From the NCBI GenBank assembly GCA_001873135.1, contig MNYP01000143.1, positions 1 to 43,939 of the forward strand: a DNA stretch of 43,939 nt. Direction: 5' to 3'. Under the pieces are notes generated by a model that saw nothing but the letters and a program-made list of their open reading frames with translations, did no database searches and was not told the origin of the DNA. Source of the DNA: Helicobacteraceae bacterium CG2_30_36_10. Its GTDB lineage: Bacteria; Campylobacterota; Campylobacteria; Campylobacterales; Sulfurimonadaceae. Positions within the stretch are counted from its first letter, which is position 1, and each line of letters begins with the position of its first letter. The translations under genes and the position numbers were made by a program. Positions 39,751-43,939 of the stretch are shown here, piece by piece.

Positions 39751-42252
39751 ATGAAAGCAGTAGTAATGGCAGGTGGATTTGGAACAAGAATACAACCACT
39801 TACACACTCAAGACCAAAGCCAATGTTGCCAATCGTAGATAAACCTATGATGGAACACACAATGATGATGCTTAAAGATTTAGGCATAACTGAGTTTATT
39901 GTACTTTTGTATTTTAAACCTGAAATTATTCAAGACCATTTTAAAGATGGCAGTGATTTTGGTATTAAAATCAGCTATGTTGTTCCAGATGATGATTATG
40001 GGACGGCAGGTGCTGTTAAATTGGCTCAGAATCTTATTGATGATGAAAATTTTATTATCATCAGTGGTGACTTGGTCACAGACTTTGATTTTAAAAAGTT
40101 AATGGACTTTCATGAGTCTAAAAAATCTAAACTTTCTATCGGTCTTACTTCTGTCGAGAACCCTTTACAGTTTGGTGTTGTTATTGCAAATGAAGATAAT
40201 ATTATTGAAAAATTTTTAGAAAAGCCAAGTTGGGGTGAAGTTTTTAGTGACACTATTAATACCGGTATATATATTATTGAACCGGAAATTTTAGATTTTA
40301 TTCCTAAAAATGAAGATTTTGATTTTGCAAAAGATCTGTTTCCTTCACTTATGAAAAAAGGAATTCCTTTAATGGCTTATAATTTAAGCGGATACTGGCG
40401 TGATGTCGGTAACCCTGAGAGCTATAGAGAAGTTTATGAGGATATTTTAAACAATAGAGTTAATCTTAAAATATCAGGGGTACAAACAAAGTATTCAGAT
40501 GGAATTTTATATGCTTTGGGTGAATGTACTTTAGATTCTTCGGTTGAAATTATTGGAACGGTAGTTTTAGGCAAAAATGTAAAAGTCGGAAAAAATACAA
40601 AACTAAATAATGTTGTTTTAGGCGAAAACGTTACTATAGGCGAATCTTGTAAAATACGAAATAGTGTTTTTTGGGAAGATATCGTTGTCGAAAAAAATGT
40701 TTCCTTAGACAACTGCGTAATATGCAACAACAATGTGATTGGTAAAAATGTAACAGCCAAAGCAGGGCTCATTTTGGCACAAGGCTGTGAAGTGGGTGAA
40801 TTGACCTCATTTGAGCAAGATGTTACAATTTGGCCAGACAAAAAAATTGAACCTGCTTCGATTGTTAGCCATAACCTTATTTTAGGCAGCAAATATAAAA
40901 ATTCTATTTTTGAAAGCGGAAGCGTGAACGGTAAAAGCAATGTTGAACTTTCATGCGAGATGGCTACAAAATTAGCCGAAGCATTTGCCGCACAGCTCCC
41001 TGTAAACTCTACAGTTATAGTTGGTCGTGACGAAGATAAAAGTTCTCGTATGCTTAAACGTGCCTTTTTAGGAGGTTTACTCTCTGCGGGAATAAATGTT
41101 TTAGATATCAAGAGTGCAGCACCTTCAGTACTGAGATTTACTCTTGCTAATGATGATAACTTAATCGGGGGAGTTCATTTTAAAAGATGTATAACAGATA
41201 CTACAAGTTCTGAAATTACACTCTTTAATGAAGAAGCTATAAGAATAGATTCTAACTCTGCAAAAGGGATAGAAAAAGCATTTTTTACAGAAAAATTTCG
41301 TCGGGTAGATTTTACTAAAATCGGTACCATTATAGACAGTACTTATAATATTGAGTGTGCAAATTATAAAAATGCAATAGAGAAAAAGATTGATAACGGA
41401 ATTATAAAATGCGGAAACTTTAAAGTAGTAGTTGATTTAATGCATGGAACTACCTCTGATATTTTCCCAGTAATGCTCAATGAATTGGGCCTTGAAAATA
41501 TAGTTTTAAATGCATACTATGATGAGAAAAAATTAGCGAATGTTTCAGGTTTGGAAAAACATGCACAGGCTAATATATCTAAAATTGTACAGAGTTTAGA
41601 GTACGATATGGGTTTGATTATTTTCCCAAATGCTCAAAAACTTACTTTAATCACCGAAGAAGGAGATGTTCTTAATAAAATACAAGCGCTTTATAGTGTT
41701 CTCGGTCTTTTAAATATAGATGCTAAAGAGAGTGAAAAAAGAGTATTTTTACCAACATGGGCTCCAGATATAAAAGAGTTTGCAAACTTAGATATCACAA
41801 GAGGTAAATACAGCAATCTCAAAGCGGCAGAGCTTAAAGAGTATGATTTGATTGCTACAGTAGACGGAAACTTTGCTTTTACAGATTTTGGATATACGCG
41901 TGATGCAATGTATGCAAGTCTTAAAATTATGGAACTATTAAGTTGCCATAACATAAAAATATCAGATCTTTCAAAAGTTATTGATGATTTTTACTATAAA
42001 ACTTTTAAAATAGATTGTTGGCAAGCCTTAAAAGGTAAAATGATGAGGAAATTTCTTGAAGATTCTAAGGGTAAAAAGTCATCTTCAGAGGATGGTGTTA
42101 AGATTTGGGAAGATAAAAATGATTGGATTTTAATGATTCCAGACCAGTATAGTGACCATTTAAATATATATATACAAGCTATAGACGAGAGCAATGGAGT
42201 AGCTATTTATGAAAAATATAGCGCCAAAATAGCTGAATGGTCAGCAAAGTAA
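39751..42252 (+). CDS. Sugar nucleotidyltransferase fused to degenerate phosphoglucomutase domain
   Basis: This 833-residue protein has three parts. Residues 1-235 form a sugar-1-phosphate nucleotidyltransferase (MAGGFGTRIQPLTHSRPKPM, GDLVTDFDF, EKPSWGE). Residues about 250-375 are a left-handed beta-helix with hexapeptide repeats (VVLGKNVKVGKNTKLNNVVLGE, quoted in part). Residues about 395-833 resemble phosphomannomutase/phosphoglucomutase, starting with VIVGRDEDKSSRMLKRAFL. That domain lacks the serine loop TASHNP (KRCITDTTSSE at 478-488 instead) and the metal loop DGDADR, so it is probably inactive. Sugar and nucleotide are not certain; GDP-mannose or (d)NDP-glucose are options. An AGGAG site precedes the start. 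Confidence 0.85.
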   Translation: MKAVVMAGGFGTRIQPLTHSRPKPMLPIVDKPMMEHTMMMLKDLGITEFIVLLYFKPEIIQDHFKDGSDFGIKISYVVPDDDYGTAGAVKLAQNLIDDENFIIISGDLVTDFDFKKLMDFHESKKSKLSIGLTSVENPLQFGVVIANEDNIIEKFLEKPSWGEVFSDTINTGIYIIEPEILDFIPKNEDFDFAKDLFPSLMKKGIPLMAYNLSGYWRDVGNPESYREVYEDILNNRVNLKISGVQTKYSDGILYALGECTLDSSVEIIGTVVLGKNVKVGKNTKLNNVVLGENVTIGESCKIRNSVFWEDIVVEKNVSLDNCVICNNNVIGKNVTAKAGLILAQGCEVGELTSFEQDVTIWPDKKIEPASIVSHNLILGSKYKNSIFESGSVNGKSNVELSCEMATKLAEAFAAQLPVNSTVIVGRDEDKSSRMLKRAFLGGLLSAGINVLDIKSAAPSVLRFTLANDDNLIGGVHFKRCITDTTSSEITLFNEEAIRIDSNSAKGIEKAFFTEKFRRVDFTKIGTIIDSTYNIECANYKNAIEKKIDNGIIKCGNFKVVVDLMHGTTSDIFPVMLNELGLENIVLNAYYDEKKLANVSGLEKHAQANISKIVQSLEYDMGLIIFPNAQKLTLITEEGDVLNKIQALYSVLGLLNIDAKESEKRVFLPTWAPDIKEFANLDITRGKYSNLKAAELKEYDLIATVDGNFAFTDFGYTRDAMYASLKIMELLSCHNIKISDLSKVIDDFYYKTFKIDCWQALKGKMMRKFLEDSKGKKSSSEDGVKIWEDKNDWILMIPDQYSDHLNIYIQAIDESNGVAIYEKYSAKIAEWSAK

Positions 42253-42261
42253 GGAAATATA

Positions 42262-43896
42262 TTGAAACTTAGTTTTATATGGCATATGCATCAGCCGGAT
42301 TATCGTGATTCAAGTGGTATTATACAAATGCCGTGGGTATTTTTACATGCAATAAAAGATTATTATGATATGCCGTGGATGATGGCCAGGCATGAGACTT
42401 TGAAGGCTACCTTTAACATAACTGCACCTCTTATACAGCAGTTAAAACTTTATTATAACAATCCACAAGAGTCAGATAAATTTTTGGCCCTGTGGCTAAA
42501 AAATGCTTCATTATTAGAAGAAGAGGAGAGAAATTGGGTTATTAAAATTTGTAAAAGCACTCAGTTTGATACTATGGTTCAACCATTTGAAAGATATGCT
42601 GAACTTCACTCTCAAGAGCGTTTTAATAATACAGAGTTAATTGATTTAGAAGTTCTTTTTATCCTGTCATGGTGTGGGGTTTATTTACGTACCAATAATG
42701 AGATAGTTATAAATTTAATAAAAAAGCAAAGAAATTATTCAAACGAAGATAAGCATCTCTTATTGAAGGAGTTGTCTAATTTTGTGTCAGGTATTTTTGA
42801 TTATTATGCTAACCTTCATAAAGATGGGATTGTAACTATTTCAACAACTCCTCTTAATCATCCTATTCTGCCACTTCTTATGGATATGGGAAATGCCGTA
42901 AAGGCTAATATTAATACAAATATACCCAAAGAATATGTCAAACTTGAAGAGGATGCTCTTTTACAAGTTCAACGGGCACAGGAACTATTTAAAGAGACCT
43001 TTGGATATGACGCTGTTGGCTTTTGGCCTGCAGAAGGTGCCGTTGATGAGAGTAGTGTTAAATTACTAAAATCATGTGGAATTAAGTGGATTGCTACAGA
43101 TGAAGAGGTATTGTTTAAATCTTTAAATTCCAATCATAGAGAAGCTTTATACAGTTCTTATGATTACAATGGTATGACTATTGGTTTTAGAGACCACAAT
43201 TTAAGCGATTTAATCGGGTTTAACTATAGACATCAAGACTCATACAGTGCTTCTAAACATTTTATGAGTGAATTAGAAAAAATTCAACATTTAAATCAAG
43301 ACAGTACCGTATTTATTATACTAGACGGTGAGAATGCTTGGGAGTTTTTTGACAACAATGGGTTTGATTTTTTTAATGCACTGTATAGTGATTTAAAATA
43401 TTGTACTTGGTGTGAGACCGTTCATATGGATGATGTTGTAAAACAACCTTCCAGAGAACTCTCATATTTGGCTCCCGGAAGCTGGATCCATGGTTCATTT
43501 AATACATGGGTAGGTCACAGCGAAAAAACAAGAGCATGGGAACTTATATTTACAACAAAAAGAGATTATGAACATCATAAGGTTACTTTAGATGAAACAA
43601 CTAAATCAAAAATTGTAGAACATTTTTTAGCAGCTGAGTGTTCAGATTGGTTTTGGTGGTATGGAGATGATCACTATACAGATTTCGGTGTTGAATTTGA
43701 TGAATTGTTCCGTTCTCACCTAATTAATATTTATTACTTAATGGCAATTCCTGCCCCTGCCGATCTCTTTGTCGCAATTATAAAAAATAGAAGTTCTGAG
43801 AAGTTTTGGATTAAACCTCAATCAGATATATCTCCAGGCATCAATGGAAAACACGACTCATTTTTTGAATGGATTGGCTGCGGAGTGGTTGATTAA
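42262..43896 (+). CDS. Glycoside hydrolase family 57 enzyme
   Basis: This 544-residue GH57 protein starts with the family motif WHMHQPDY (residues 7-14). It has the block GFWPAEGAVDES with candidate nucleophile Glu258, then LDGENAWEFF with candidate Asp355, and a Trp-rich aromatic C-terminal part (CSDWFWWYGDDH). GH57 enzymes act on alpha-glucans as amylases, branching enzymes or 4-alpha-glucanotransferases; which one is not clear. The start codon is TTG with AAGGA seven bases upstream; the reading frame directly after it gives the canonical start KLSFIWHMHQP. It ends the sugar operon in this window. Confidence 0.9.
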   Translation: MKLSFIWHMHQPDYRDSSGIIQMPWVFLHAIKDYYDMPWMMARHETLKATFNITAPLIQQLKLYYNNPQESDKFLALWLKNASLLEEEERNWVIKICKSTQFDTMVQPFERYAELHSQERFNNTELIDLEVLFILSWCGVYLRTNNEIVINLIKKQRNYSNEDKHLLLKELSNFVSGIFDYYANLHKDGIVTISTTPLNHPILPLLMDMGNAVKANINTNIPKEYVKLEEDALLQVQRAQELFKETFGYDAVGFWPAEGAVDESSVKLLKSCGIKWIATDEEVLFKSLNSNHREALYSSYDYNGMTIGFRDHNLSDLIGFNYRHQDSYSASKHFMSELEKIQHLNQDSTVFIILDGENAWEFFDNNGFDFFNALYSDLKYCTWCETVHMDDVVKQPSRELSYLAPGSWIHGSFNTWVGHSEKTRAWELIFTTKRDYEHHKVTLDETTKSKIVEHFLAAECSDWFWWYGDDHYTDFGVEFDELFRSHLINIYYLMAIPAPADLFVAIIKNRSSEKFWIKPQSDISPGINGKHDSFFEWIGCGVVD

Positions 43897-43939
43897 ACTA
43901 AACATTTTTCAACTATGGATAAACAAAGAGGTCCAGTAG

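Noticed and set aside
43897-43939. Possible start of a further gene (ATG at 43915)
   Set aside because: Only eight codons are visible before the edge, with no ribosome binding site. It cannot be separated from chance.

Overview
The window looks like the chromosome of a free-living member of the Campylobacterota (formerly Epsilonproteobacteria), most like Sulfurimonas or a close relative. Three things point there. The DNA is AT-rich. The gene order gyrA-flgP-flgQ-flgR-asd matches what I recall from Campylobacter. So does the order folB, CosR/HsrA-type regulator, ferredoxin, ppx/gppA. I see no prophage, insertion sequence, CRISPR array or rRNA.

Layout. 1-3225: a partial membrane protein, a DUF2062 protein, a DEAD-box helicase, a small cupin and a TruC-like pseudouridine synthase. 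3283-3463: two identical tRNA-Asn genes behind a consensus promoter. 3520-11873: a leftward block of gyrA, flagellar genes flgP/flgQ/flgR, asd, a YqhA-like membrane protein, hemE and a radical SAM protein. 12097-15280: an ammonium module, amtB - glnB (PII) - second amt, with a hairpin-rich spacer before glnB. 15364-16244: tonB, then tRNA-Glu and tRNA-Lys. 16555-19967: three consecutive lipoprotein genes ending in an LPP20-family member. 20119-26432: a tightly overlapping MoxR/Bat operon (AAA ATPase, DUF58, small membrane protein, two vWA proteins, BatD). 26424-29580: tyrA and bamA. 29584-34513: a leftward block of plsY, folB, a CosR/HsrA-like regulator, a histidine kinase, a ferredoxin and ppx. 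34854-43896: a rightward sugar and alpha-glucan operon (gap, pgi, a phosphorylase-like GT35 protein, pfkA, a sugar nucleotidyltransferase fused to a decayed phosphoglucomutase domain, and a GH57 glycosidase).

The most striking signal is not a gene. The 9-mer GGCATGTGG, usually extended to GGCATGTGGAA, occurs 14 times exactly, against about 0.3 expected at even base composition. Between genes it forms hairpins just after stop codons (after hemE, glnB and, in a compensated variant, the second amt). Inside genes it is read mostly as Pro-His-Ala or Leu-Ala-Cys-Gly, often in loosely constrained protein segments. This is how DNA uptake sequences behave in Neisseria and Pasteurellaceae. I know of no such sequence described for this phylum.

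Other points of interest. The CosR/HsrA-like regulator keeps its phospho-acceptor Asp and has a histidine kinase next to it, unlike the orphan regulators of the pathogens. The phosphorylase-like protein has Thr where the PLP lysine belongs. The phosphoglucomutase domain has lost its serine loop and metal loop. FlgP lacks a lipobox.
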